A stretch of DNA of 64,000 bases, taken from contig NC_081553.1 of assembly GCF_963082655.1 (NCBI RefSeq), forward strand, positions 16,706,643 to 16,770,642. The letters run 5' to 3'. Positions within the stretch are counted from its first letter, which is position 1; each line of letters begins with the position of its first letter. A program made the translations under genes and the position numbers. Shown here one piece after another: positions 1 to 13,200 of this stretch. Below the pieces are notes generated by a model, which ran no database searches, was not told where the DNA came from, and saw only the letters and a list, made by a program, of their open reading frames with translations. Source of the stretch: Stomoxys calcitrans (taxonomy: Eukaryota > Arthropoda > Insecta > Diptera > Muscidae).

Positions 1-1176
1 AATGCCAACAAAGATATTAAAAAAAAAATAAAGTGAAAATCAAATCCGCAAATATATCTCACCCAATATTTTTTGACTCTCCAGATTGTTATATGCGTGC
101 TAAAATAGGAATTTATGTCGCTATGACGATGTTTCCAGAGGGAATATATCATTGTTTTTAGATAGGATAAGAAGGATATTCAATACAATGTTGTCAACTT
201 TAATTGGCTATGAAACCCTTTTGGATATGTGAACAAGAAACTAAAAACATTCTGAATAATAAGTCAGTAGGGAATGGAGGGAAAAGGAGTTGGAGCATGA
301 CAAAACGAAGGCTGTACTCGAAAGAAGTGTGATGACAATGATTGGATAGATTGATAGATAGATAGTTTGATTACATTCCGAATGGCCTGGACAAACGGAC
401 TTTTTTATATGCTAATGTCTTTCTAAATATTTAAGTATGTATAGACTTAGATATAAGTACATAATATATTCTCTTATGTTGTATATATAGTATATATTAT
501 ATGTATGTATATATGTATGTATGTATAGAAACATGTGGTATGTGTATAATGACGTTAAGCCTATGTAAGTATTGTATGGTAGGCTAATGACTAATGTGTT
601 ATGGTTAAATAAATATCCTAAATGCAAAATTAAATCAAATACTTCTTTCAATGCCTATATAATGATGACGATGGTTAATTAGTTAATAAGTAGTATTGAT
701 TTTTTCTTTTTTTCTTTCTTTCATTATGAGTAAGAGTGGTGTTTTTGGTAATTGTATTTTAATTATGGTATAACTATGTATGTATGTATGTATGTATGTA
801 TGTATGTGTGTTTGAGTGTTTATTCATAAACATTACATTTCGTTTATTATTATCTGTCATTCTTTTTTTGTATTGTTGCTGTGTGTGTGTGTTCTTTTTT
901 CTCTTGTAAAAGATCTAAAATAGTGAATGTTGTTGTTGTTTTTCTACAAATTCTCTGTAGAAGAGATTCATTGTGAATACTATCAGAAAGTCCGAAAGAG
1001 ACGACTTCTTAAGACATGACTAGAAATTAGTTTGAATATGTGTGTGTGTGGGTGTGTTATTCCCTTCTTTTGCAAATTTTGTGGGAAATTAGAAAAAATT
1101 ATCAAATAATTGTTAATTGTATAAATTATTGATTTTCGTATAAATATTCAATTTCATTGAATTTCGTTTTGTGTAT
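1..1176 (-). other. 3' UTR and downstream flank of the tetraspanin gene; simple repeats
   Basis: This lies beyond the tetraspanin stop codon on the minus strand. Read on that strand, AATAAA hexamers occur at 843-848 and 819-824, so a 3' UTR of about 0.35 kb is plausible (inference). The rest holds microsatellites: TATG/TGTA repeats near 772-810, a GATA stretch near 345-367 and TA-rich DNA at 480-530. I see no coding sequence. Confidence 0.5.
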
Positions 1177-1251
1177 TTAGAGAAAAGCACTGGGTAATCC
1201 ACGAGGATCTTTTTGATTGCGATAGCGCACAGTTAACCAAACTCCAATGAA
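1177..1251 (-). CDS. Tsp97E: Tetraspanin exon 4 (C-terminus)
   Basis: This 75-nt terminal exon encodes FIGVWLTV...QKDPRGLPSAFL and a TAA stop at 1177-1179. The acceptor AG is at 1252-1253. It completes TM4 and the short cytoplasmic tail, and joins exon 3 between GAG (Glu192) and TTC. It is too short for ORF scanning and was found by matching the family's conserved C-terminus. Confidence 0.92.
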   Translation of the reverse strand, partial: FIGVWLTVRYRNQKDPRGLPSAFL

Positions 1252-4200
1252 CTGTTACGTGTTTCGTTTAGGCGATGAAAGTATGAGTTACGGTTAGTAT
1301 CGGGGTTGGCAATAATGTATTAAAAAGATAAAGAAGAAAGTTGTTATTACATTAGTATTTGAGTATGTTTTAGATTGCGTTATGTAAACATTTGTTTTGG
1401 CAGTATTTGATATATTGGGTTGCCCAAAAAGTAATTGCGGATTTTTTAAAAGAAAGTAAATACATTTTTAATAAAACTTAGAATAAACTTTAATCAAATA
1501 TACATTTTTTACACTTTTTTTCTAAAGCAAACTAAAAGTAACAGCTGATAACTGACAGAAGAAAGAATGCAATTACAGAGTCACAAGCTGTGAAAAAATT
1601 TGTCAACGCCGACTATATGAAAAATCCGCAATTACTTTTTGGGCAACCCAATATTTAGAGAAAGCAAAAACACAGAATGGAATAAAACAATCAACAGATT
1701 AAATTTAGCACGAAATAAAAAGAAATAATAATAAAAATAAAATAAAAAAATAAAAAAAATAATTATAAAATATTAAAAAAAAAATAAATAAAAAAAATAA
1801 TAATAAAATATTAAAAAAAAAACAATTAAAAAGGCGTTAAGTTCGGCCGGGTCGAACTTTGGATACCCACCACCTAGGGCATATATGTAAACCACCTTCC
1901 ATCAAAATCCGGTGAAAATTGCTTATGTCCCATAGCAGTTTTATCGAAATTTGTTCCGATTTGGACCAAATTGTGAATAACAAAATCTGGTCTTTTTAGT
2001 AGCTATATCGAAAAATAAACCTATCTGAACCATATACGACACGGATGTCGAAAAGCCTAACATAAGCCATTGTGTCAAATTACAGTGAAATCGGATTATA
2101 AATGCGCCTTTTATAGGGCCAAGACTTTAAATCGGGATAATGGGCTACATGGCAGCTATATCCAAATCTGGACCGAATTCTGCCAAGATGCAGAAAAATG
2201 TCGAAGAGCCCAACACAACTCACTGTCCCAAGTTTCAGCGACATCGGACAGTAAATGCGCCTTTTATAGCCCCAAAATGTAAAACCGAGAAATCGGTCTA
2301 TATGGCAGCTATATCCAAATCTTTACCGAACTGTGCCATATTGCAGAAGGGGCTTAACTAAACCCACTGTCCCAAATTTCGGCGACATCGGACATTAAAT
2401 GCGCCTTTCATGCGCCCAAAACCTTAAATCAAGAGATCGGTCTCTATGGCAGCTATATCCAAATCTGAACCGATCAGGGCCAAATTGAAGAAAGATGTGG
2501 AAGGGCCTAAGACAACTCCCTGTCCCAAATTTCAGCAAAATTGGATAATAAATATGGCTTTTATGGACCTAAGACCCTAAATCGGAGGATCGGTCTATTT
2601 GGCAGCTATATCCAAATCTGGAGCGATCTAGGCCAAATTAACGAAGGATGTCGATGGGCCTAAAACAACTCACTGTCCCAAATTTCAGCAAAATCGGATA
2701 ATAAATGTGGCTCCTAAATCGGAGGATCAGTCTATATGGCAGCTATATCCAAATCTGGGCCGATCTGGGCTAATATGACGAAGGATGTCAAAGGGCCTAA
2801 TACAACTCACTATCCCAAATTTCAGCAAAATCGGATAATAAATGTGGCTTTCATGGGCCTAAGACATTAAAACAGCCGATCGGTCTATATAAGGGCTATA
2901 TCAAGATATAGTTCGATATAGCTCATCTTCGAACTTAGCCTGCTTATGGACAAAAAAAGAATCTGTGCAAAGTTTCAGCTAAATATCTCTATTTTTAAAA
3001 ACTGTAGCGTGATTTCAACAGACAGACGGACGGACATGTCTAGATCGTCTTAGCTTCTTACGGAATATACCCCCATCCTTAGGTGGTGGGTATAAAAATA
3101 AAAACTAATATAATAAAATGTGAGGACCGACACACTGATCCAATACTTAGACCAGGACCGGGTGGACCCGGTCCTTAGAGATTGTGTGGCATAAATATAA
3201 GGGAGATAGTGGCACAAGGCACGCCACAGGGGGGCGTTTTATCGCCACTCTTATGGGTGACCACCATAAATAACCTATTACGGATGCTGACGTAGGAGGG
3301 ATTTGAACCCGTCTGCTACGCAAACGATGTTATAATACTTCTAAGGGGTAAGGATCCGAACGAGCTATGCAGAAGGACCGAAAAGGTCTTGCATGTGACT
3401 GGGCAGAGGTCTCAATGTTAACCCAGAGAAGACTGAAATATTTCTGTTCACGAGAAGACGAAGGTGGGCCAATTTAACGCACCACGTTCCCTCAATAAAA
3501 CGATTTCGATATCCGACAAGGTCAAATACTTAGGTGTGATCTTGAAAAGGAAACTTAATTGGAAGTTTCACATTCAGGGGCGTACTGAGAAGGCTCACAG
3601 ACGTTGGGCACTATGTAGACGGGCCGTAGGCTCAAAATGGGGCCTGAATCCGAGGATAGTCTACTGGCTCTACTGGAGCGGTCTAAACAGTACTTATTTA
3701 CGCCTCAGTAGCTTGGTGGACTGCTATGGAGAAAAAGTGCAACATAAGGAGCATACTGCATTCTCAGAGAACACGTTGTTTTGCCATAGGCGGAGCAATG
3801 AGGACCACGCCCACTAGGGCACTGGTGACTATTCTAGATATCCGACCCATTGACACAGATAAAGTGTGAGCCACCCACTGTGGATTGAGGATGGGAGCAT
3901 CTCATACCATGGCGGTATAATCGAGGCGACGATAGGAAACCTGGAATGAAGGGAAGAGGTTTTCTATCGTATACCTGAGATGAACCTTGAAATCGAGTGC
4001 GAGGCACTGCTTCCATCGGCGCAGTCTTGAATTGACGGAACCCTAGTATTGCCATCTGGAAGTTTATGTTACACGGATGGATCAAAGCTGGAGGATAGAG
4101 TGGGCCTGGGGGTCTACATTGAGAAGCCAGGGACTGAGATCTGTTTTAGACTGCCTGACCATAATACGGTCCTGCAGGCGGAGATCCGGGCGATCACGGA

Positions 4201-7200
4201 ATGCGTAAAGTGGTGTGGTGTTAACGCGAGGACGTCGAGTGCGAACATCTTCACCGACAGTAAAACTATAGCCGCAATGGGGACACCGCACTTAACATAC
4301 AGTCATTGTCGTGTCCTGCTGCTTTGCTAAAGCAATGCGCTTCTAGTCTAGAGGTGGCACACTATCGATTATCGCAATGTTCGATAATTTCGATAGTTTT
4401 AATAATAAATATCGCCACTATCGTTAATTTCCCATCATCTATATTTCAAACGAAAATGAGAAGTAAAAATCAGGAGATCGATTTATATAGAAGCAATATC
4501 AAAGAGAAGCAAAATCAAACCAAGTTTAATAAAATCAGTTGGAAGTCATGAGTGAAATCATTGTATAAAATGTTAGTCTAATAGGATGAAAATTTCGCCC
4601 TCTATTGGCGCAATTTATCTTAAAGGATACATTTAGTGTCGGATTGCTTATAGTATCCATATAGACATGGAGAATATCGATAGTATCGATAGTGCCATCG
4701 ATATTTTGCCAGCTCTATTCTAGTCATTACCCAGGAGGGAAACCCGTATCTCGTAGTCATCATTTAAGTTCTCCAAAACACAGCGATTATTGGCAGAGTA
4801 CTGTCGACAGCTGCAAAGTGTGTAAATTGGTTACTTAGCCATATCTTGGGTGTTCCAGATTTCACTGCTACGCTATATATTCCAAGTAAGGGTTACTTTC
4901 TTCAACAGCAAAAGTGTTAGGTATACACTACACAGAGGAGTCATATTATTCGACGACGAGGGCTACGTTTGCAATCCTCCCCTGTCAGTATGACAATATT
5001 CCCAGTCGAGGCCATCGTGGCGCAAAATTAGCATGTCCGAATCTTGACGAGAACATTCCATTAAGCCTCCCTAATGCAAATGCAAATTTTGCCCATGAAC
5101 ATTCCACTAAGGAACAGGGTCAGGCTTCTCACATATCAATGAGTGGATTCTGAGTCAAGTTTTAAGCTCAATGATAAAGGGCCTCTTTTTATAGCCGAGT
5201 CAAAATGGCATGCCGCAGTGCGACACCTCTTTGGAGAGAAGTTTTAAATGGCATAGTACCTCACAAATGTTGCCAGCATAAGGAGGGAAAAACCACAGTT
5301 AAAAATTTTTTCGAATGGTCTCCCCAGGATTCGAACCCAGGCTTTCAGCGTCATATGCGGACATGCTAACCTCTGCGCTACGGTGGCCTCCTAATGGGGC
5401 AAACTTTTTATAGTCGAGTCTGAACGGCGTGCCGCTGTGGGACACCTCTTTGGGGAAATGTTTTTACATGGCATAGTACCTTAAAAATGTCGCAAACGTT
5501 AGGAGGAGATAACCACCGCTGAACATTTTTTTCTGATGTTCTCGCCAGCATTCGAATCCAAGCGTTCAGCGTCATAGACGGACATGCTTACCTCTACATT
5601 ATGGTGGCCTGCTGACGAGAACATAGGCAAACATTTTCAACGATGGTTATCCGCTCCTAATGCTGGCTTTGTGAGTTACTATGCCATGCATAGAATCTAT
5701 GTATAAACTTGAATCGGACAGCACTCATTGACATGTGGGAATTTTTCCACCTGTTTCTTAACAGAAAGTTCGTGAGCAAATTTGCAAAACCAGTTTAAAA
5801 ATACACCCACTGCAAACCGTTACGGCCTTACTAAAATCAAAAATTAAGACAACAACTTAAAAAGCAACAACTTAAAATTAAAAAAGTAACTCGATATTTT
5901 TAACTAAAAATTTTAAATTTTAAATATATTTTTCAAATTAGTTTCTAGTAAAACAGTCAAAACCAATTGAAATCATACCCATAATTCCATTTAACCCACC
6001 ATGAATACCCCACCAAAAATATTTCCATTTTCCAACTTACCTCTGTAAAACTGAAGAAAATACCCAAACCACCACACAACTTAAAGGCATAGTTGATTTT
6101 ATCCTCCAACTTGGGCAAACATGGTGGACACTGGCAATTTGAGTCGAATGAGCCCGCACAGCACTGTTTGTTGACCAAATCGCATGAGGCTTCCGCTGAG
6201 GTGCCAGTGGTATTGGTTGAGTTGAAGCCACAACACAGGAATGTGTCTTGCACCTGTTTGTGCATGGAGGCGGGCACTGTGTTCCATCCTTCTTCGGCAA
6301 ATTCTTGTTGCTGCTCCGAGTTCACGGCCAAACAAGAGCTGGCAATGGAAAATTGAATGAGGAAGAGCAAGAACAGAATGATCATGTACTGCAGCGCAAA
6401 ATGGGTGTAGGAGGAGAAAGATGTCACACAAAATGAATGAATTAAGGAAAAACAAATTTACATAAAATTTTCAACATCATTTCCTTTAAAGTGTTATAAT
6501 TCTATTTCAGTTTTTGCATAGCAAATTTTGCTGTGTTTAGATTTCATGGTCGCCGCTCACTTCATTTGAATGTCTACAACCAAAGTCTTGACTGGATTGT
6601 CTGTCCTTGCATCAACGTTTGTCGCAGATAACAACGACAGCACCAAGACGACATTTAAGGTCATAACAAAAACATTTTTTTTAACAATTTTGTATTAAAA
6701 ATAGTATTTTTTTCAATTGACCGAAGAGGAACATGTACATCATGAGAGTGGATAATCGGAAAAGAGGGACATTAACATATCTAGGAAAATTAAATCTGGT
6801 AAATGTATTTAAGGAGGGGAAAATACCAGTAGGAACCAATCCCATGGCAGCCGGTTATACGCACCGGATTGGACCGATAGAGTCTTTCATCGGCAAGAGC
6901 TGCCGCCTCAGTGTACAACACACTGCTACAATAAAAAACAAGTAAAAATGCATTAAGTTAGGTCGGGCCGAACTTTGGATATCCACCACTTCGGATATAT
7001 ATGTAAACCCCCTTTCGTCACACTCCGATGAAAATTGGATAACTTATGCACCCAAATTCGGCACGGACATTGAGTGGTCTTATAAATATAAGTCACTGTT
7101 GAACTTTGTATTTCAAATTTCAACAAAATCGTGGAATAAATAAAGCTTTTATGAGCTTCAGACCCTTAACCGGCATATCGGTCTATATGACAGCTATATC

Positions 7201-10200
7201 TAAATACAATCCTATTTTTACCATATTTGGGTCGGATTGGATTGGGTTGGCCTAAAACTACTCACTTCTTCAAATTTCAGTGAAATTGGATAAAAAATAA
7301 TGCTTTTATGGGCTTCAGACCCTTTATCGGGAGATCGGTCTATATGGCAGCTATATTTAAATATAGTCCGATCCAAACCATATTTGGGGCGGATGTCGGG
7401 ATACCTAAAACTACTCACTGTTTCAAATTTCAGTGAAATCGGGTAATAAATAGGGCTTTTATGGGCTTCAGACCCTTTATCGGGAGATCGGTCTATATGG
7501 CAGCTATATCTAAATATAGTCCGATCTGAACCATATTTGGGTCCTATGTTAGGAGGCCTAAAACTACTCACTGTTTCAAATTTCAGCAAAATCGGTTAAA
7601 AATTAAGCTTTTATGGGCTTCAGACCTTTTATCGGGACATGGGTCTATATGGCAGCTATATTCAAATATAGTCCGATCTGAACCATATCTGGGTCCTATG
7701 TTAGGAGGCCTAATACTACTCAGTTTCACATTTCAGCGAAATCGGTTAAAAAATAAAGCTTTTATTAGCTTCAGACCATTTATCGACAGATCGATCTATA
7801 TGGCAGCTATATCTAAATATAGTCCGATCTGAACCATATTTGGGTCTGATGTCGGCAGGCCTAAAACCACTCTCTGTTTTAAATTTCAGTGAAATTGGAT
7901 AAAAAATAATGCTTTTATGGGCTTCAGACCCTTTATCGGGAGATCGGTCTATATGGCAGCTATATTCAAATATGGTCCGATTTGGCCCGTTCAAGAACTT
8001 AACTATCGTGCATCAAAAATACGTATCTGTGCCAAATTTCAGCTCAGTATCTCAATTTTTGAATCCTGTAGAGTGATTACAACAGACGGATAGACGGACA
8101 GACACACGAACATCGTTAAATCGTCTTAGAATTTTACGACGATCCGAAATATATATACTTTTTAGGGTCGAAAAATTATATTTCGATGTTTTGCAAACGG
8201 AATGACTAAATGAGTATACCCCCTATACTACGGTGGTGGGTATAAAAAACAACAACAACAACCTGTAGGAACAGATTCAGCTCCAATAAAAATTGGAAAA
8301 TATTTTACCTACTAAAAAAGTGCCTAGTCTTTGCACTCGAGGAGGTCTTGAGGTAGGGCGTTCCTCTCCCCTGGTTACATAACTTCAAACGAGCTTACCA
8401 GCTTCGTGGTTTTGGTTGACCATAAAGGTATTGACCAAAATTGGCTTAGATTGGTGCAAGCATCTACGAAATGTGGTATTTTTGAAAATTCACCCCCATA
8501 CCAGAATTTTAAAAGTTTTCCATTTTACTCAAATTCCCACCATATGTTAACTTTTTTTTTGTTATTGACATGATGTTCGCCATTCTATTTCTATAAAAAT
8601 GCAAATCATATTTTTTCCAAATATGTACGTTGGAAAAAGTATTGTTTTTAATTATGAGTTCGTATGCTATGGCGTCGTCGTCGTAGTCGTCATAGCCGCC
8701 ACCATTTGTTATGGTAGAGTCTGATGCGTTCTGTGTGTGAGGTGGGGTGGTGACCATAATTATAATGTCAACTCAATTATTGTAAACGACAATGGGGCAA
8801 CATATTGGGTGCCAGAGCGCCACCATAGCGTTGTGATGCTGCATGATTATTGGATATGCTTCTACTCCAGCAGTCATTGTTGTTTCGCTCCAAGAAAAAT
8901 TAACTAGAAATTCAAATGTGAGTGCGTGCAGGCGTGCGTCTGTACCATTCATTGCAAAACAAAAACGAAAGCGGGGCAAGTGGCGGCACTAGGATGTAAT
9001 CTACTGAAGGCAGAAAAGGTTATCACCAGCACTATGAACCCCTCTGTGACGTCTTTGTAGCTTTTTGCCTGCTACGTTGGCTGCTTCCACTACAAGTGCT
9101 GTAGATGAAACATAATGAAACGACAACAACATTAGCAGTACCAACAGCAGTGATAGTACCCACAGCCGATGACACTACACACAAAGAGATGGAAGACGAC
9201 CTCATAAAAATTGGACTATAAAAGCAAACAAGTAGATGTGCAAATAACAAAATGCTCAGATTGCCAGGAAGAGAGCGTTGAAAGAGAGCAATCGTTGGGG
9301 GCATGGAGGAGTATGAGGTGGCAGCATAATCACAAAAAATTAAAATGCAAACAGTTCCTACAATGGAAAACAACTACGACAATGACTCTATCAGCAGCTC
9401 AAAGAACGTATGCATATAAATTTCCATTTTGCGACAAATGAAGAACAGCAACAACAACAACAAGTGGTGAGGAGGCAAGAAATGCGTGCCGATAATCTTA
9501 TTATGGAGGAAAATATATGGGGGACAAAGAATATAAATTTCGTATTTTAAAAAATTTTAATTTCCCATTGAAAACATTGCAGAAAATTTGATTTTAAATT
9601 GAGTTAAAATACGGAACCAAACTGCCTTTTAGGTTAGTTTGAAACGAGAGCCGCAGTTCGAAATTAGAACCTCCACCGACCGCATCCACAGGTTGCAGAT
9701 GGTAGATGCTTCATAGGTTTATGGAGTAGCTGCTACTGCTGTCGTGTACTGATGCTGAACGATCTGGATCTGCCTGGAGTCGAGTATCCTACATCTGTCC
9801 TCAACCTTTCTTTTAACACTCTTATACTTCCCGATATCTGGAAGATGGGCAGTGATCGCGCTACTGAAGCCTGGAAAGTACCATAATACGGGGGAGTCAT
9901 ACAGATCGGTTGTACGTACCGGGTCAATCCGGTACGATTTCGGGTTATTCCGAGGTATCCCTGCAATCACATGGCAACCGGTTGTAGGTACCGGATTTAC
10001 CCGATGAAGTCCTTCATCGGCGTGTGCTGCCGCCTCAGTGTACAACACAATGCTACAACAACAACAACTACTCTGCACCTTATTGATCATCCTGCGTTGG
10101 GCACAATTGTCCAGAGTTTTCCAACATTTACTTTTGAAACATTTAACGTTGAAAATCAGTCAAACCACCGCGGAAAAAATTCAGTGCACCGTCCCTGGCC

Positions 10201-13200
10201 TAAGACCCCAATTACTTCCTATCGAGTTGCAATAGGAGAAGAGGAGTTGTACGTACCGGAATGACCCGATGGAATCATTCATCGGCAAGGGCTGCCACTT
10301 TAATGTAAAACGCACTGCTACAACAACAACTACAACATATATAGTCTCAAGATTCATGAACGAGGTCCGTATTAGTTGTTGTTGTTGTAGCAGTGTGTTT
10401 TGTTCTATATTTCGTCTGCTTGATTCTGTTGAGTATAGAGATCCAGGAAATCTGCGACTAAGGTGGTGTGCGTCCACAGGGATCTGGGTCTGATTGGGCA
10501 GTTACACAGGTGACGTGTGTCGTGTGGTCCCAGGTCACAATACTACACATTGGCATCAATCCTTGCTCTGTAGGAGTTGAAGCGACTGCATGTGCAATGG
10601 GAGGTGGTCGTTTTCCAAGGACCACATTCAACCGGTAGCTATTCACCGCAATTGCTGCCGTGTCTGCATAAATGTTCTCTAGATATGCCGCTTGGTCTAG
10701 CGTGCTGAACCGCTATTGTGTAGATCAACCTCTAGAATTCTAGGCGGTGGATACCTATCCACAAGATGATGATTTGGATGGTCCCTACGATAGCAGCCCA
10801 GAAGGTATTGCTTAAATAATATGTAGTTATGACTTCGCACGGGTAGGATCTTTGTCTTCTTAAGGAGGTGGTCCATGTGAGAACTAAGGAGACAGACTGT
10901 CGCAGTTCGAAGAGCGGCGTTCTTGCAGATTTGAATATTATTCCACTGCGTATCACATTGCCGTAATAGTAGAGACGGCTTGGCAACCCACCAAAATGAC
11001 AACGTCATCCGCGTACGTGGACCATCCATCCTTTCTTTTTGGAAATACCTAAACCACACGGCACGAGATAACCATAAGCACCGCACGTGCTGGAACTTTG
11101 AGCTCTGATATTTGTGGCGTTCATCGTTAGCTTTGCTGGGATCTACCAGGCGCGTCCACTGGTTTCGTATAGAGAAATGCTCCCTAGGGTGTAGTTGCAA
11201 CTGTTTTCGCGAACAATAAGCGGTTTCGAGTGGAGAGTCTCAATGAGATGCCGATGGCACCGGATCCTGCTTAAATGCTGAGTGCCTACGATGACAAGGC
11301 GAGTTATTGGTGCCTTTAAATAACCAATGGCCATCCGGTTTACACGGCGATCTGTCCTATGGACCAGAACAAGCTTGCTTACCTATAGGAGCTAGCCGAT
11401 GATCGTTGCCTTTACATATAAACATGTGCCTACAACAACAACAACAAAATGTAAAATTTTTGTAGTACCACGACCTTTGCTCTCCACTTCGTCAATACGC
11501 AAGGGTCCTCCCTATCTTGGGCGAACACACTGGAGCAGGGATTTTTATAGAGTTCTATGGAAAAAATCATACAGTCTTCTTAAAGACAAAATGTTCTTTA
11601 AGAAAACCTGTTATACCTGTAAATTTGGGGCTCTCTCTGCACTCCAAGAATTGTTTTAAAATGGCTGTTGCAAGGGAATCAACCAAGTCGCAGGGTGCTA
11701 TATATAATATTGGTTGGTTAGTTGTGATCGACTGTCAAGTCAAGTCTGATCTGATTATGGAGCATGCCGAGATTATGGAGCATGCCGGGATTATGGAGCA
11801 TGCCGAGATTATGGAGTATGCCGAGATTATGGAGCATGCCGAGATTGATAGGGCGCTTAAAGGTGCAATTTGTCGGAACACAAGCAAACATAACAATTTA
11901 CCCAAGTAATTGTTCACTGATGTTGAAAGGTTAGATTGGAACACTAGTCGAGTATCAGACCAAGGTTCCCAAACTGTCTGGCCAATCTCACTATTCCCAA
12001 TGTGAGTAAAATTGACAGATGACCGCTGACAAAGTCTGAAGAAAAAGGAGTTAGAGAATTTGAGGTTCACGATAAGATACCGGACGAAACCGGCTCTTGT
12101 TTATATACTGAGTGCCTGTGCCTGCCGAGTTATTGGCGGCTTTAAATAGTCAATGACTATAACGAACCCGGTGATCGGTCCTATGGACCGAGACGAGCTT
12201 GATGAGATCCACTACATAACTTAGAATCTTTGGGATAAAACAAAGTCCAAGCTCCGTAAAGTGGAGGTCACCATAGCATAAAGGTTAACATGTGCCCCTA
12301 TGACGCTGAACGCCTGTGTTCGAATCCTGGCGATAACATCAGAAAATAAAATTTTGTGTGTTGGTTATCCCCTCCTAATGTTGACGACATTTGTGAAGTA
12401 CTATGCTGTGTAAAAACTTCACGCCAAAGAGGTGTCGCACTGCTGCACGCCATTCAAACTCGGCTATATTGTCATTGAGCTAAAACTTAAATCTGACAGC
12501 ATGCATATATAAGAAGTTATACCCTGTACCTTAATGGAATGTTCATGGGCAAATTTTCAAGCTCCATAGAGTGAAAAAAAAAGTTCTCCAAGATTACACT
12601 TTTAAACTGCTCGGCACTGGTTAACCTAAACTTATACTCATTTCACCCCCTCCTGATGGCTCCATGACCAAATCAAGTGTGAGCGATTGCACGCTCATGG
12701 CTGACATATGGAGATATGATGACATATGGAGATAGGTTGAACGTGTATCTGTTGTTGTTATTGTAGCCACATGTTTACATATGGCGGTAGGGGTCCTTGG
12801 CGGCTCTTAGGTGAGATAGATCGTTCTGGTGCATAAATCCAATTCCAGTGAGAACGAGAAATATAAGTCATCAAAACGTTGGCCACATTCTTCACTACAT
12901 AGTGGATAGAGTGGATGACATAAGCAAAATACTTGATCTTTAAATGGACAATCTTTGCAGGCCCAAAAAGCTCAAAGTAATCTTTTGGCCTTATAAGGTC
13001 GGAATTCTTTTCCACCGATTTTGCCGTCTTTGTATTTTACTTTCAATAGCTAGGTAATGTTTCTTGGGGGGACACTTTAGTATAATGTGGTTAAGGCCAT
13101 TTTAAACATCCTAAAGTTAGACAAAGCTCCTTTGAATTTGTTTTTAATCCAAAACCGCTTGTCTTTGATGATATATGTGTACTAAAGAACTGGGTTCAAA

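Noticed and set aside
412..651. 79-codon Tyr-rich frame
   Set aside because: A translation of TATG/TATA repeats in the tetraspanin 3' flank.
5957..6427. The whole 156-codon frame as a tetraspanin ORF
   Set aside because: Only 6041-6388 is exon; the first and last codons read into intron past clear splice sites.
6093..6436. Plus-strand frames opposite tetraspanin exon 3
   Set aside because: Shadows of the exon on the other strand.
9032..9373. 113-codon minus-strand frame in intron 2
   Set aside because: It overlaps a plus-strand frame, has Ser/Thr/Val-rich low-complexity composition and shows no domain.
11517..11909. 130-codon frame with an EHAEIM repeat
   Set aside because: Driven by the 18-bp minisatellite; the overlapping minus-strand frame is equally open.
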